Source: Bacillus sp. BP-3 (GTDB lineage Bacteria > Bacillota > Bacilli > Bacillales > Bacillaceae_G). From it: a DNA stretch of 64,000 nucleotides. The translations under genes and the position numbers were made by a program. The DNA lies in the NCBI RefSeq assembly GCF_028401955.1, contig NZ_JAQOTJ010000001.1, positions 67,238-131,237 on the forward strand, written 5' to 3'. Shown here one piece after another: positions 8,224-17,960 of the stretch; the first letter of the stretch is position 1; every line of letters starts with the position of its first letter. The notes under the pieces are model-generated. The model did no database searches. It had not been told where the DNA came from and saw nothing but the letters and a program-made list of their open reading frames with translations.

Positions 8224-9258
8224 ATGGAAGCACGTTTAAAAGAGCTAAAGCAAGAAGCGTTAGAGCTTATTGAAAAAGCGAAAGAGCTAAAGGGCTTAAA
8301 CGATGTACGCGTTGCGTATTTAGGAAAAAAAGGCCCAATTACAGAAGTACTGCGCGGCATGGGGAAATTATCTCCAGAAGAGCGCCCGCGTATGGGAGCT
8401 TTAGTAAATGAAGTGCGCGAAGCAATTCAAACGCGTTTAGAAGAAAAAGTTAATCATTTAGAAAAAGCAGTAATTGAAGCAAAATTAGCATCTGAAACAA
8501 TTGATGTAACATTACCAGGACGTCCTGTAAATACAGGTTGCCACCATCCGTTAACAGCAGTTGTAGAGCAAATTGAAGATTTATTTATCGGTATGGGATA
8601 TGAAGTTGCTGAAGGCCCTGAAGTAGAAAAGGACTACTACAACTTCGAAGCGTTAAACTTACCGAAAGATCACCCAGCACGCGATATGCAAGATTCTTTC
8701 TACATTACAGAAGAAATGTTACTTCGTACACATACATCTTCTGTACAAGCGAGAACGATGGAGAAGAATACAGAAAAAGGTCCAATCAAAATTATTTGTC
8801 CTGGTAAAGTATATCGCCGCGATGATGATGATGCGACGCACTCTCACCAGTTCATGCAAATTGAAGGTCTTGTAATCGATAAAAACATTCGTATGAGTGA
8901 CTTAAAAGGAACATTACAAGCATTCGCGAAGAAGATGTTCGGTGAAGATCGTGAAATTCGCCTTCGTCCAAGTTTCTTCCCATTCACAGAGCCATCTGTT
9001 GAGATGGATATTTCTTGTATGATGTGTCATGGCAAAGGTTGCGGCACTTGTAAGGGAACTGGTTGGATCGAAATTTTAGGTGCAGGTATGGTTCATCCAA
9101 ACGTTCTTGAAATGGCTGGCTATGATTCAAAAGAATATCAAGGCTTCGCATTCGGTATGGGTGCAGAGCGTATTGCGATGTTAAAGTACGGCATTGATGA
9201 CATTCGTCATTTCTATACAAACGATGTACGTTTCTTACAACAATTCAAACGAGCGTAA
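8224..9258 (+). CDS. pheS: Phenylalanine-tRNA ligase alpha subunit
   Basis: The 344-residue protein has an N-terminal coiled-coil tRNA-binding region and a class II catalytic core with motif 2 around [22 protein letters not shown] and motif 3 in [31 protein letters not shown] precedes the ATG. With PheT it forms the cytoplasmic alpha2-beta2 enzyme that charges tRNA-Phe. It lies directly after the Phe T-box terminator, and pheT follows after 18 bases. Confidence 0.98.
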   Translation: MEARLKELKQEALELIEKAKELKGLNDVRVAYLGKKGPITEVLRGMGKLSPEERPRMGALVNEVREAIQTRLEEKVNHLEKAVIEAKLASETIDVTLPGRPVNTGCHHPLTAVVEQIEDLFIGMGYEVAEGPEVEKDYYNFEALNLPKDHPARDMQDSFYITEEMLLRTHTSSVQARTMEKNTEKGPIKIICPGKVYRRDDDDATHSHQFMQIEGLVIDKNIRMSDLKGTLQAFAKKMFGEDREIRLRPSFFPFTEPSVEMDISCMMCHGKGCGTCKGTGWIEILGAGMVHPNVLEMAGYDSKEYQGFAFGMGAERIAMLKYGIDDIRHFYTNDVRFLQQFKRA

Positions 9259-9276
9259 GGGAAGGAGAGAGAAAGA

Positions 9277-11697
9277 ATGTTCGTATCATATCGTTGGTTA
9301 CAAGAGTATGTAGATATTAAAGACGTAACAGCACAAGAATTAGCTGATAAAATTACGAAAAGCGGTATTGAAGTAGAAGGCGTTGAAGTATTAAATAAAG
9401 GCGTAAAAGGTGTTGTAGTTGGTCATGTATTAGAGTGTGAAAAACACCCGGAAGCTGATAAGTTAAGCAAATGTTTAATTGACATCGGCGAAGAAGAGCC
9501 AGTTCAAATCATTTGCGGTGCTCCTAACATTGCAAAAGGTTTAAAAGTACCAGTTGCAAAAGTTGGTGCTGTTCTTCCTGGTAACTTCAAAATTAAAAAA
9601 GCGAAACTACGCGGCGAAGCTTCTCACGGTATGGTTTGTTCCTTACAAGAGCTTGGCATTGATGCAAAATTAGTATCAAAAGACTATGCAGAAGGTATTT
9701 TCATTTTCTCAAGTGATGTAGAAGTTGGTGCAGATGCACTTGAAATCTTAAACTTACATGATGAAGTACTTGAACTTGGTTTAACGCCAAACCGTGCGGA
9801 TTGCTTAAACATGTTAGGTGTTGCATATGAAGTAGCAGCAATTTACGGCCGTGAAGTGAAACTTCCAGCAGCAGACTTACAAGAAGTTGCAGAAAAAACT
9901 TCTGATTATATTTCTGTAAGTGTAGAAGCAACAGAACAAAATCCATTATACATTGCGAAAATGGTGAAAGACGTAAAGGTTGGTCCATCACCAATCTGGA
10001 TGCAAACGCGCCTAATGGCAGCGGGCATACGTCCAATTAGCAACGTAGTTGATATTACAAACTATATTTTAATTGAATACGGTCAACCGTTACATGCATT
10101 TGACTATGATAAATTAGGTTCAAAAGAAATCGTTGTTCGTCTTGCACAGGAAGGCGAGAAAATGACAACATTAGACGATCAAGAGCGTACATTGCAAGCG
10201 CATCACCTTGTGATCACAAACGGTACAAAACCATTAGCGGTTGCCGGTGTAATGGGCGGAGCAAACTCTGAAGTAGATAACGATACAGTAAACGTATTAA
10301 TTGAGTCTGCATATTTCGCAGGTCAAACAGTGCGCCGCACATCAAAAGACTTAGGTCTTCGTAGCGAATCAAGTGCTCGTTTTGAAAAAGGAATCGATCC
10401 AACACGTACATTCGAAGCGATTCAACATGCAGCAGCGTTAATGGCAAAATATGCTGGCGGCGAAGCGTTAGAAGGCGTTGTAGAAGTTGATCACTTACAA
10501 GTAGAAGAGCGCACAGTATCTGTTACAGTTGAAAAAATTAACCGTGTATTAGGTACAGAGATCTCCGCTGGTCAAGTGAATACAATTTTCACAAATTTAA
10601 AGTTTCCGTTCACAGAAGTAGAAGGAACATTCCATGTGAGTGTACCAGCACGTCGTCCTGATATTACAATTCCAGAGGATTTAGTAGAAGAGGTAGGTCG
10701 TTTATACGGATACGACCATATTCCTTCAACATTACCAACTGGTACAATTACACGTGGTAAATTAACAGCAGCGCAAACAAAGCGTCGTAAAGTACGACGT
10801 TATTTAGAAGGCGCTGGTTTATATGAAGCAATTACGTATTCATTAACTAGTGCTGAAAAAGCAAAACAATATATGGTGGAGTCAAACGAAAAAACACCTG
10901 TGAACCTTGCACTTCCAATGAGTGAAGAGCGTAGCCAGCTTCGTTTAAGTTTAGTACCACAATTATTAGAAGCGGTAACATATAACAACGCTCGTAAAGT
11001 AGATAACGTTGCGTTATACGAAGTAGGATCTGTATTCTTACCAACAGTTGAAGGCGAACTTCCAAAAGAAGAACAACATCTTGCGGGTGTAATGACAGGG
11101 CTTGCTCTTCATCATCAATGGCAAGGTGAGAAGAAGGTTGTTGACTTCTTCGTGATGAAAGGTGTATTAGAAGGATTATTTGACGTACTTGGCGTTGCGA
11201 AGAATATCACGTATGTACCAACAAAACGTGAAGGTATGCACCCAGGCCGTACGGCTGACATTGTACTCGACGGCGAAGTCATTGGGTTCATCGGTCAAAT
11301 ACACCCAGAAGCACAAAAACAATTAGATGTAAAAGAAACGTATGTATTCGAATTATCTCTTGCGAAAGTATTCGCAGCAGATGCAGAAGAAATATACTAC
11401 ACAACAATTCCGCGCTTCCCATCTATGACGCGTGATATGGCTGTTGTTGTAGCAAAAGAAGTAAAAGCAGGCGAAATGAAGCAAGTAATTGCTAAAGCAG
11501 GCGGAGAACTTCTAAAAGAAGTAACATTATTCGACTTATACGAAGGCGAAAAAATGGAAGAAGGCAAAAAATCACTTGCATTCTCTATGAATTACTTCGA
11601 CCCAGAACGTACATTGACAGATGAAGAAGTAACAGAAGCACATAGCCGTGTATTAGCAGCGGTAGAAGAGAAATTTGGTGCGGAGTTACGTAAATAA
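9277..11697 (+). CDS. pheT: Phenylalanine-tRNA ligase beta subunit
   Basis: The 806-residue protein shows the full bacterial PheT domain order: an N-terminal EMAP/tRNA-binding OB fold (about 40-150), the B3/4 editing domain (about 210-400, ending [16 protein letters not shown]), the B5 domain, the catalytic-like core and the C-terminal anticodon-binding FDX-ACB domain ([15 protein letters not shown] near 706-720). The length is normal. It is co-transcribed with pheS and ends at a strong terminator. Confidence 0.98.
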   Translation: MFVSYRWLQEYVDIKDVTAQELADKITKSGIEVEGVEVLNKGVKGVVVGHVLECEKHPEADKLSKCLIDIGEEEPVQIICGAPNIAKGLKVPVAKVGAVLPGNFKIKKAKLRGEASHGMVCSLQELGIDAKLVSKDYAEGIFIFSSDVEVGADALEILNLHDEVLELGLTPNRADCLNMLGVAYEVAAIYGREVKLPAADLQEVAEKTSDYISVSVEATEQNPLYIAKMVKDVKVGPSPIWMQTRLMAAGIRPISNVVDITNYILIEYGQPLHAFDYDKLGSKEIVVRLAQEGEKMTTLDDQERTLQAHHLVITNGTKPLAVAGVMGGANSEVDNDTVNVLIESAYFAGQTVRRTSKDLGLRSESSARFEKGIDPTRTFEAIQHAAALMAKYAGGEALEGVVEVDHLQVEERTVSVTVEKINRVLGTEISAGQVNTIFTNLKFPFTEVEGTFHVSVPARRPDITIPEDLVEEVGRLYGYDHIPSTLPTGTITRGKLTAAQTKRRKVRRYLEGAGLYEAITYSLTSAEKAKQYMVESNEKTPVNLALPMSEERSQLRLSLVPQLLEAVTYNNARKVDNVALYEVGSVFLPTVEGELPKEEQHLAGVMTGLALHHQWQGEKKVVDFFVMKGVLEGLFDVLGVAKNITYVPTKREGMHPGRTADIVLDGEVIGFIGQIHPEAQKQLDVKETYVFELSLAKVFAADAEEIYYTTIPRFPSMTRDMAVVVAKEVKAGEMKQVIAKAGGELLKEVTLFDLYEGEKMEEGKKSLAFSMNYFDPERTLTDEEVTEAHSRVLAAVEEKFGAELRK

Positions 11698-11700
11698 TAA

Positions 11701-11728
11701 AAAAGCAGCCTTGCGGCTGCTTTTTTTG
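11701..11728 (+). terminator. pheST terminator
   Basis: GCAGCC, TTGC, GGCTGC followed by seven T, immediately after the pheT stop. Confidence 0.9.
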
Positions 11729-11764
11729 TTGCGTTTTATAGTTGAAATTCCGCTGAAAACTTGA

Positions 11765-12478
11765 TTATGCATACGGTGAAGGGGCGGTTGCATTTTTGGA
11801 AAAAGGAACGCCATTTACAGTGCCTGAAGCTGTAAGAGTTATATCCCCAGGTCCAAAAGCAGTGACAGTAGTGTTAAAAAACCCGTCTGCATCTGTAAAA
11901 ACAATGGTTGGAGAAACATTTGCTGAACCAGATACCGTGAGAAAAACTGGGATGCCTGCAAATCCGGTACCATTGACTAATAACCGATCTGGTACAGGTG
12001 CTCTATCATCTTCACTTGGAAAACTGAATTCAAGATCTACTTCTATACTAGTAATTGTTAGTCTTTTCACACAAACTTTGATGATTTCTTTTTCTTTGAA
12101 TGTAAACGCAACCCGCTGTTCATTTATAACACCAAAGTTTTGTTCTTGAGCAGAAACTTCGCTAAAAATAGCCACGCCAGTCACTTCAAAAATATCACCT
12201 TCATTTGCATCTTCGCGGTCAATGACACATTGAAATGGCATATCGTCTACAATTTGAAAATGGGGAACTAGAGTGCCGTTATCTAAAACAGCTGTATAGG
12301 TGAGAGTTGTATGAATGGCTCCGGAAATAACAAGCCTTTCCGGGAGTACCTTTTCAACATGCGCTTCAACTGTTCTCGTAAAAGTAACGGTATTTTTAAG
12401 TGCTGGGGGGACAAGTTGTGTAGTGTGTTCGACGAAAACTTGGCAACAAGTTGTTGGGTTAGCGAAGGGACAAACCAT
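11765..12478 (-). CDS. SPOCS/DUF3794-like spore protein with C-terminal Ig-like domain
   Basis: The 237-residue protein starts after AAGGAGGAATATGTA. Residues about 10-150 form a SPOCS/DUF3794-like beta domain (CCQVFVEHTTQLVPPA, then VISGAIHTTLTYTAV, then DDMPFQCVIDRE). Residues about 155-237 resemble a bacterial Ig-like beta sandwich. No signal peptide or membrane segment is visible. Related domains occur in spore coat and exosporium proteins of Bacillus, and a SigK-like promoter lies upstream, so a late spore-surface role is likely. A shorter paralogue lies 400 bases upstream on the same strand. Confidence 0.7.
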   Translation of the reverse strand: MVCPFANPTTCCQVFVEHTTQLVPPALKNTVTFTRTVEAHVEKVLPERLVISGAIHTTLTYTAVLDNGTLVPHFQIVDDMPFQCVIDREDANEGDIFEVTGVAIFSEVSAQEQNFGVINEQRVAFTFKEKEIIKVCVKRLTITSIEVDLEFSFPSEDDRAPVPDRLLVNGTGFAGIPVFLTVSGSANVSPTIVFTDADGFFNTTVTAFGPGDITLTASGTVNGVPFSKNATAPSPYA

Positions 12479-12563
12479 TACATATTCCTCCTTGTTTTTT
12501 AGGATATACTCTGTTCATCTATTATAAAATAGCTACTTGAACAGGGGACCACCTTCTCTAGTA

Positions 12564-12591
12564 TAGATTATGAAATATATACGAATTTTGT
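12564..12591 (-). promoter_or_regulatory. SigK-like promoter for the SPOCS/Ig-like gene
   Basis: On the minus strand CATAATCTA fits the SigK -10 consensus CATANNNTA, with an AC dinucleotide 17 bases upstream. It is about 90 bases from the start codon. SigK motifs are weak, so this is suggestive only. Confidence 0.35.
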
Positions 12592-12727
12592 ATAGGAATG
12601 TATCTTAGACAAGGTTCCCATTTTATGTTTTTTCATTTAATCCATAAGGAGTTTCATGCTGAGAAATTTATAACTTGGAATTTAGAGGCTAACGTGAGCT
12701 ATATATTTTAAATTTTTGACGCGGAGC

Positions 12728-12825
12728 ACAACATGACTACTACTTACTTTCTCCTTATTTTTTAAACTTTGCATGTGGCAGGAAAAGGATCTAACCACCT
12801 CTATGCATGGCCAGATGCTCTCGCC
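12728..12825 (-). repeat. Interspersed repeat, copy C (covarying-hairpin family)
   Basis: Read on the minus strand it begins GGCGAGAGCATCTGGCC and ends near ATGTTGT. It matches copy A at 33765-33862 over about 100 bases, including GCCACATG, TTTAAAA and GAGAAAG blocks at the same spacing. The gap around it (12479-12879) holds no gene that I can see. Confidence 0.7.
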
Positions 12826-12879
12826 TGCCTAAAAAAAGAGGGTTTTTATGTCAACTTTTAATTTGTATTTATAGGTTTG

Positions 12880-13437
12880 CTAGGTAATCATTTGTACGGA
12901 AATTTTTATAATATCTTTCTCTATTAAATTGAAAGCAAGGGTGTGCATATACAATTCAGGATTATTTGATTGTCCTAAATTAACTTCTTGGGAGAAAACC
13001 TCACTGAGTATTTTCTGTTCGGTGATGTCAAATTGGTTGTTTTCTTTAATAGCTGTAGATTCTATAAGACATTGGAAGGGAACATCATCTTGAATACTAT
13101 AATTCGGGACTTCTTCGTTATGAATGACAGCTGTATAAGTAATCGTTTTACGGATAAAGCCAATGATGACAACAACTTCGGAACAAACCTTTTCAATATT
13201 AGCAAGTATTTGTTTATCTACTGTTATGGTTCCTTGTTTCGCAGGGGGAACTAACTGAATTTTATGTTCGACAATTTGTCTGCAACACATAATTTGGGGT
13301 TCGGGTGATTGTATTGGTTTTTGAATTTTAGTGTTTTTTGATAAAGCTGTTGTTTGCATCCTAGAAAGTTTTGATGAACCGATACAAGGAAAAAAGGGCG
13401 TGTTTGTATCAGATTCTTTTTTATGATAGCGATACAT
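12880..13437 (-). CDS. SPOCS/DUF3794-like spore protein, short paralogue
   Basis: The ATG at 13437 is preceded by GTGAGGAAACATAC. The 185-residue protein has a roughly 50-residue polar N-terminal extension, then one SPOCS/DUF3794-like domain: CCRQIVEHKIQLVPPAKQGT, VIIGFIRKTITYTAV, DDVPFQCLIE and a final IEKDIIKISVQMIT. It aligns with the first domain of the neighbouring 237-residue protein but has no Ig-like tail, ending where that tail would begin. The pair are diverged tandem paralogues, probably spore-surface proteins. Confidence 0.65.
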   Translation of the reverse strand: MYRYHKKESDTNTPFFPCIGSSKLSRMQTTALSKNTKIQKPIQSPEPQIMCCRQIVEHKIQLVPPAKQGTITVDKQILANIEKVCSEVVVIIGFIRKTITYTAVIHNEEVPNYSIQDDVPFQCLIESTAIKENNQFDITEQKILSEVFSQEVNLGQSNNPELYMHTLAFNLIEKDIIKISVQMIT

Positions 13438-13574
13438 GTATGTTTCCTCACTTTTTTGTTGGTGTATAGTGTAGAATATGTTTTCTGAATTGTAGATGTT
13501 TGTTTTTAATAATGGATTGAAAAAAATGAGTGATTGTCATGTGGATGTGAAGTTAAGAATAGTTTTAAGTACGA

Positions 13575-13617
13575 AAGAGAGGTTTGTCACTCATGATCAG
13601 AGTGATAGGCCTCTTTT
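13575..13617 (+). terminator. Terminator-like hairpin
   Basis: AGAGG-TGTCACTC pairs with GAGTGATA-CCTCT and runs into six T. No convincing gene reads into it from the left, so it may belong to a small untranslated transcript or to lost DNA. Confidence 0.55.
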
Positions 13618-13717
13618 TTATAAAAAAGAAAAATGAATGCAACCAAATGCTAATTTTTGCTATCTAATAGAATGTAAAGAAGAGTATATTGAAATAAGTT
13701 AGCAAGGGGGTTCTATA

Positions 13718-13933
13718 ATGGGGAAGCTGGAAGCCTTAGTGAAAAAGGAAAAAAGGGAGATGGAAGAAGCTTTTGTTTCTCTTGCGCAGCGCTATGAAGA
13801 TGTGCTGTACAAAGTTGCAAGTAGATTGTTGCAGAAAGATGAAGATGTAGCTGATGCGATGCACGAAGCAATCACAGTGGCTTATGAGAAAATACATACG
13901 CTGAAAAATGAAGAGTACTTTAACAGATGGTGA
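13718..13933 (+). pseudogene. Truncated ECF-type sigma-70 factor
   Basis: The 71-residue product starts after CAAGGGGGTTCTATA. It contains a sigma-70 region 2 (EEAFVSLAQRYEDVLYKVASRLLQKDEDVADAMHEA and onward to YFNRW) but ends abruptly where region 2 should continue. ECF sigma factors are usually 160-190 residues and need region 4 to bind the -35 element; it is missing. The TGG and TGA codons that end the frame are the first bases of a bcr1 fragment, so insertion or deletion at the repeat removed the rest. The product is unlikely to work as a sigma factor. Confidence 0.8.
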
Positions 13934-13990
13934 GGGCTTTCCATCAGTGGGAGATGAAAAAACTCTCCACTGATGGAAGTTTCACTTTAT
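13927..13990 (+). repeat. bcr1-like repeat fragment (3' half)
   Basis: TGGTGAGGGCT, then a CCATCAGTGGGAG / CTCTCCACTGATGG hairpin, then AAGTTTCACTTTAT match the end of the full bcr1 copy at 47300-47477 (read there on the minus strand). Only the distal part is present and it is fused to the broken sigma gene. Confidence 0.75.
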
Positions 13991-14026
13991 AATAGTTATA
14001 AGAGAAAGGGTGTGTGGGGATTTCAA

Positions 14027-15394
14027 ATGACGAATATAGTTGAACAAATAAAATTATTTTTAAAAATTAATGAGAACATACAATTATTTGCGGTCACCTC
14101 AGAAGAAGGTGAGAATGAGTTTAATGTGTTTGAGCAGCGAACAGGAGAATTAGTAGCATGTTATGAAATGGATGGAGAAGGTAGATTAAAGCATTTTCAA
14201 ACGTGCAGAGATTTAGAGAACGTACAATGCGTACCATTATCCCATGATGAGGTTTATGAGATTGCACAATCCTTTTTACAAGTATTTGCTCATAATATCG
14301 TTAAATTTATCTATTTGATAAAATCGATAGAAATGGATAACGTGTTCCAACTTTCCTATGAATTGCGAGATGAACGCTACGGTTTATCCTTTCCGCATTC
14401 TAGTGTTATGCTTGAGATTGCAAAGGATGGACGCTTCCAATATTTCCTTTTTGAAGGAGAAGTGTGTGAAGTGCGGTATCCGAAAGAGCTTATTACAAAA
14501 GAAGAAGCGAAAGAAAAATACATTGAAGCGCTTCAATTTGAATTATTGTTTGCAAATAGAGATGATGCATATCATCTCGTTTATGCACCAAAAGATCACG
14601 TTATGGGTATAGGAACAAACGGAGACCTACATACATATGAGAATAATAGTGGGTTCATTCAGCAGTTTTATAACTTAGAGAACCGCACTGTACCAAATGG
14701 AGAGATTTTAAAATTAATTGGGTTAGATGATACATATGTAAAGATTTATACGAACTATAGAGAGGATACAGTAACGGAACTTTGGACGAAGCAAGAGAAT
14801 GTTAATGATATAGAAGTGGAAGAAGGAACGCCGTTTCATACCATCCAAGTACGTTTTCAACAAGAAACATTTCAGTGTATAAGTGTAATCAATAACGAAC
14901 GAAAAGATGGGAAGAAAGAAGTCATAACAGAAGAGGAAGCAAGAGAACGTGCACTTCAATTTTTATTTGCGTGTTATCCTAAAGCTGACGAACTATTCTT
15001 AATAGAGAGAAGCCATCCGCCGCATCATTGTGTATGGGAAGATGAAAATTGTGAGTCGCAATACGGATTTTGGTTCCATCCGCTGTACAGCGGGAAAAGA
15101 GTAGATACATATAATATGGTGATTCAAGTCGGTCAGCAATCTGGGAAGATTTTAGAGTTTCAAGTATTGGATGGCTTTGATAAAGAACTAGATGACCTAA
15201 ACGATGAGCCGACAATTTCTGAAAAAGAAGCAAAATCTATTTACGTTCGTGATTTGGAGATGGAACTTGTGTGGATGAAAGAGCAAAATCCATTACATTA
15301 CGAGCTTTGCTACGCACCGTCGTTCTCAAAAACAGATGGACATGTTCGGATGATTGAAGCGCATACGGGGACGGCATTTTCTTTGAAAGTGTAA
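14027..15394 (+). CDS. YcdB/YcdC-repeat (DUF4901) protein
   Basis: The ATG at 14027, after GGGGATTTCAA, is preferred over an upstream start that would be encoded by the bcr1 repeat. The 455-residue protein has no signal peptide and shows repeated modules of the YcdB/PepSY-like type, each with an EEA(R/K)(E/R)-A-(L/I)QF helix followed by strands (near residues 160, 305 and 400). Function is unknown. Related proteins are often encoded after ECF sigma factors, and here the upstream sigma gene is broken, leaving this partner orphaned. Confidence 0.7.
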   Translation: MTNIVEQIKLFLKINENIQLFAVTSEEGENEFNVFEQRTGELVACYEMDGEGRLKHFQTCRDLENVQCVPLSHDEVYEIAQSFLQVFAHNIVKFIYLIKSIEMDNVFQLSYELRDERYGLSFPHSSVMLEIAKDGRFQYFLFEGEVCEVRYPKELITKEEAKEKYIEALQFELLFANRDDAYHLVYAPKDHVMGIGTNGDLHTYENNSGFIQQFYNLENRTVPNGEILKLIGLDDTYVKIYTNYREDTVTELWTKQENVNDIEVEEGTPFHTIQVRFQQETFQCISVINNERKDGKKEVITEEEARERALQFLFACYPKADELFLIERSHPPHHCVWEDENCESQYGFWFHPLYSGKRVDTYNMVIQVGQQSGKILEFQVLDGFDKELDDLNDEPTISEKEAKSIYVRDLEMELVWMKEQNPLHYELCYAPSFSKTDGHVRMIEAHTGTAFSLKV

Positions 15395-15458
15395 GTCTTT
15401 TAAAGACAGCTTGCATCTTTCAAAGGAATGTAGTACATTAATTTTAGTTTAACAAAAG

Positions 15459-15729
15459 AAAAGACGATGATAAGGAAAAGTAGTATATACTATAATCCAA
15501 AGCGAGTCAGGGACGGTGCGAGCCTGATGAGGCGGTATATGTGAAGAACACCTTGGAGTTGCTAACCGAAATTGAATTGTGTATTCAAGAGTAGACTTAG
15601 ACGGGAATCCGGCCTGTTACAAACCGGGAAGTATGTATATACATACGAGTTAGAGTTGGTCTTTATGACAAATTGGGTGGTACCGCGAAGTTTAACCTTT
15701 CGTCCCTTTATGGATGGAAGGTTTTTTTG
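15459..15729 (+). promoter_or_regulatory. T-box riboswitch for asparagine (asnS leader)
   Basis: The T-box TGGGTGGTACCGCG lies at 15674-15687. The specifier codon is AAC at 15547-15549 in GAAGAACACC, matching tRNA-Asn and the downstream gene. The terminator hairpin AACCTTT-GTCC / GGATGGAAGGTT followed by T7 spans 15693-15728. Confidence 0.95.
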
Positions 15730-15760
15730 TATTTAAATATAAGTAAAGGAGAATTTTACT

Positions 15761-17152
15761 ATGGAAAACACATTAGTAAAAAGTCTATATAGAGAAACTG
15801 ATAAATATGTAGACCAAAAAGTACAAGTATCAGGTTGGATCCGTAACTTACGTGATTCAAAAGTATTTGGTTTTATCGAATTAAACGATGGTAGCTTCTT
15901 TAAAGGCGTTCAAATCGTTTTCGATACAGAATTAGATAACTTTACTGAAATTACGAAACTTCCATTGAGCTCTTCTATTAAAGTAGAGGGCACATTAATC
16001 GCAACACCAACTGCAAAGCAGCCGTTTGAAATTAAAGCGGATAAAATCGAAATTGAAGGATTATCAGATTCTGATTATCCGTTACAAAAGAAACGTCATA
16101 CGTTTGAATATTTACGTACAATCGCTCATTTACGCCCAAGAACGAATGCATTCTCAGCAACGTTCCGCGTACGTTCTGTTGCAGCTTATGCGCTTCATAA
16201 GTTCTTCCAAGAGCGCAATTTTGTACACGTTCATACACCAATTATTACAGGAAGTGATACGGAAGGTGCAGGCGAAATGTTCCGCGTAACAACGCATGAC
16301 ATGAACAACGTGCCAAAAGGTGAAGATGGACAAGTAGACGATTCAAAAGACTTCTTCGGCAGAGAAACAAACTTAACAGTAAGTGGACAATTGAATGCTG
16401 AAGCATATGCATTAGCATTCCGCGATGTATACACATTTGGTCCAACATTCCGTGCTGAAAATTCTAACACAACTCGCCACGCTGCTGAGTTCTGGATGCT
16501 TGAGCCTGAGATTGCATTTGCTGAATTAGAAGATGTAATGCAGTTGACTGAAGATATGCTGAAATATGCAATGAAATACGTATTAGAGCATGCACCAGAA
16601 GAAATGGAGTTCTTCAACAGCTTCGTTGATAAAACAGTTCTTGAGCGCATGAATAACGTAATCAACTCTGATTTCGGACGTATCACATACACAGAAGCAA
16701 TTGAAGTGCTTCAAAAATCAGGTGCTGACTTCAAATACCCAGTAGAATGGGGGATTGATTTACAAACAGAGCACGAAAGATATTTATCAGAAGAAATATT
16801 CAAACGTCCTGTATTCGTAACAGACTATCCAAAAGAAATTAAAGCATTCTACATGCGCTTAAATGATGACGGAAAAACAGTAGCTGCAACAGACTTACTT
16901 GTTCCTGGCATCGGCGAATTAATCGGCGGAAGTCAACGTGAAGAAAGAATGGATGTTTTAGTAGATAGAATTAAAGAACTAGGCATGAACGAAGAAGACT
17001 ACTGGTGGTACTTAGAGCTTAGAAAATACGGCGGTACAAAACATGCTGGATTTGGTCTAGGTTTCGAACGTTTCTTAATGTACATCACTGGTATGGCAAA
17101 CATTCGTGACGTAATTCCATTCCCAAGAACACCAGGTTCTGCGGAGTTTTAA
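15761..17152 (+). CDS. asnS: Asparagine-tRNA ligase
   Basis: The 463-residue class IIb synthetase has an N-terminal OB-fold anticodon domain (about 17-105, [22 protein letters not shown]), motif 2 around [21 protein letters not shown], and motif 3 near the C-terminus ([15 protein letters not shown]) ending [27 protein letters not shown] precedes the ATG. The sequence type together with the AAC T-box distinguishes it from AspS and LysS. It charges tRNA-Asn in the cytoplasm. Confidence 0.97.
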   Translation: MENTLVKSLYRETDKYVDQKVQVSGWIRNLRDSKVFGFIELNDGSFFKGVQIVFDTELDNFTEITKLPLSSSIKVEGTLIATPTAKQPFEIKADKIEIEGLSDSDYPLQKKRHTFEYLRTIAHLRPRTNAFSATFRVRSVAAYALHKFFQERNFVHVHTPIITGSDTEGAGEMFRVTTHDMNNVPKGEDGQVDDSKDFFGRETNLTVSGQLNAEAYALAFRDVYTFGPTFRAENSNTTRHAAEFWMLEPEIAFAELEDVMQLTEDMLKYAMKYVLEHAPEEMEFFNSFVDKTVLERMNNVINSDFGRITYTEAIEVLQKSGADFKYPVEWGIDLQTEHERYLSEEIFKRPVFVTDYPKEIKAFYMRLNDDGKTVAATDLLVPGIGELIGGSQREERMDVLVDRIKELGMNEEDYWWYLELRKYGGTKHAGFGLGFERFLMYITGMANIRDVIPFPRTPGSAEF

Positions 17153-17156
17153 GATT

Positions 17157-17205
17157 GAAAAAAGGTATATCAACAGCAATTCAGCTGATTGATATGCCTT
17201 TTTAT
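17157..17205 (+). terminator. asnS terminator
   Basis: A long hairpin (AAAAAGGTATATCAACAGC with an imperfect complement) ends in a T-rich run just after the asnS stop. Confidence 0.8.
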
Positions 17206-17273
17206 TTTTTTTTGAGCAGGGAGAGATACGGAATAAGGAGAAACATTACGTAGAAGGGAAAGGAGCTGAATTT

Positions 17274-17744
17274 GTGAAAAAAAGAATGATGTGTTTCTTA
17301 GCAATCATGCTAATTGGTTTAAGTGCATGTGGAAATGAAAAGCAAGAACAAGTAGTTCCAACATCACAAGAGGCAGAGGTTGTTACGTTTCAAGGAAAAG
17401 GGATAAAGGAAATTCAGCTGACATCTACGAAAACGAAAGGCACGAAAGTATTGAAAAAAGCGAAAGATATAAAACAGCTTGTATCTGCGATGGAGCAGGT
17501 AGGATTGGAGGGGAACGGAGATGAGCCGAAAACATTGTCATTAGATGAAGAGGCTAAATCTACCGTTCACTACAATATGTCTATCTATTATGATAACGGG
17601 TCAACTGAAAATTATTTTGTTTGGATAGAAGATGATGGGGACGTTGTGATTGGACATAAAGATAAGCCAGAGAAGAATCGTATTGAGTTTTATGATTTAA
17701 AAGAAGTCTCAAAAAAAGTTACAGAGACGTTTAAAACAGAGTAG
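17274..17744 (+). CDS. Small lipoprotein, function unknown
   Basis: The GTG start has AAAGGAGCTGAATTT upstream. The 156-residue product has a lipoprotein signal peptide with lipobox LSAC (Cys at residue 20) followed by a polar linker and a beta-rich domain (FQGKGIKEIQLTST, then VHYNMSIYYDNGSTENYFVW). It should be anchored outside the cytoplasmic membrane. I do not recognise the family. It is monocistronic, between strong terminators. Confidence 0.75.
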   Translation: MKKRMMCFLAIMLIGLSACGNEKQEQVVPTSQEAEVVTFQGKGIKEIQLTSTKTKGTKVLKKAKDIKQLVSAMEQVGLEGNGDEPKTLSLDEEAKSTVHYNMSIYYDNGSTENYFVWIEDDGDVVIGHKDKPEKNRIEFYDLKEVSKKVTETFKTE

Positions 17745-17751
17745 TACAAAC

Positions 17752-17791
17752 AAATGAGCTGACTAAAGTCCATTTTTTAGTCAGCTCATTT
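17752..17791. terminator. Bidirectional terminator
   Basis: AAATGAGCTGACTAAA and its exact complement flank a short loop. It lies between the lipoprotein gene and the convergent rnhC side. Confidence 0.85.
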
Positions 17792-17807
17792 CACTTTTCG
17801 GCATGAT

Positions 17808-17960
17808 TCAGGTGAGTAGCTCGATTACTCGCATGTCGAATGTCGTTGGAAGGGCTTTAAAATGTCTCGAAGCGCCGATATATTTTAAAGGACGGTCGAT
17901 ATATTGAATGAGCCCTTTGTTTAGCCTATACGTATCCTGTCCATAATGAAAAATAACTAT
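17808..17960 (-). pseudogene. Coding-like open frame after rnhC with no standard start codon
   Basis: The minus-strand frame reads HYGQDTYRLNKGLIQYIDRP and continues to FDMRVIELLT and a stop; it looks protein-like. Its beginning overlaps the last codons of rnhC. The open frame contains no ATG, GTG or TTG; the best placed codon is ATA at 17960 (or ATT slightly upstream), about 8 bases after a weak GAAGAA. It could be a small gene using a rare start, a gene whose ATG mutated to ATA, or the tail of a lost gene. Confidence 0.45.

Noticed and set aside
13525-13635. 36-codon frame MSDCHVDVK... running through a terminator hairpin
   Set aside because: No RBS, and most of it is the hairpin itself.
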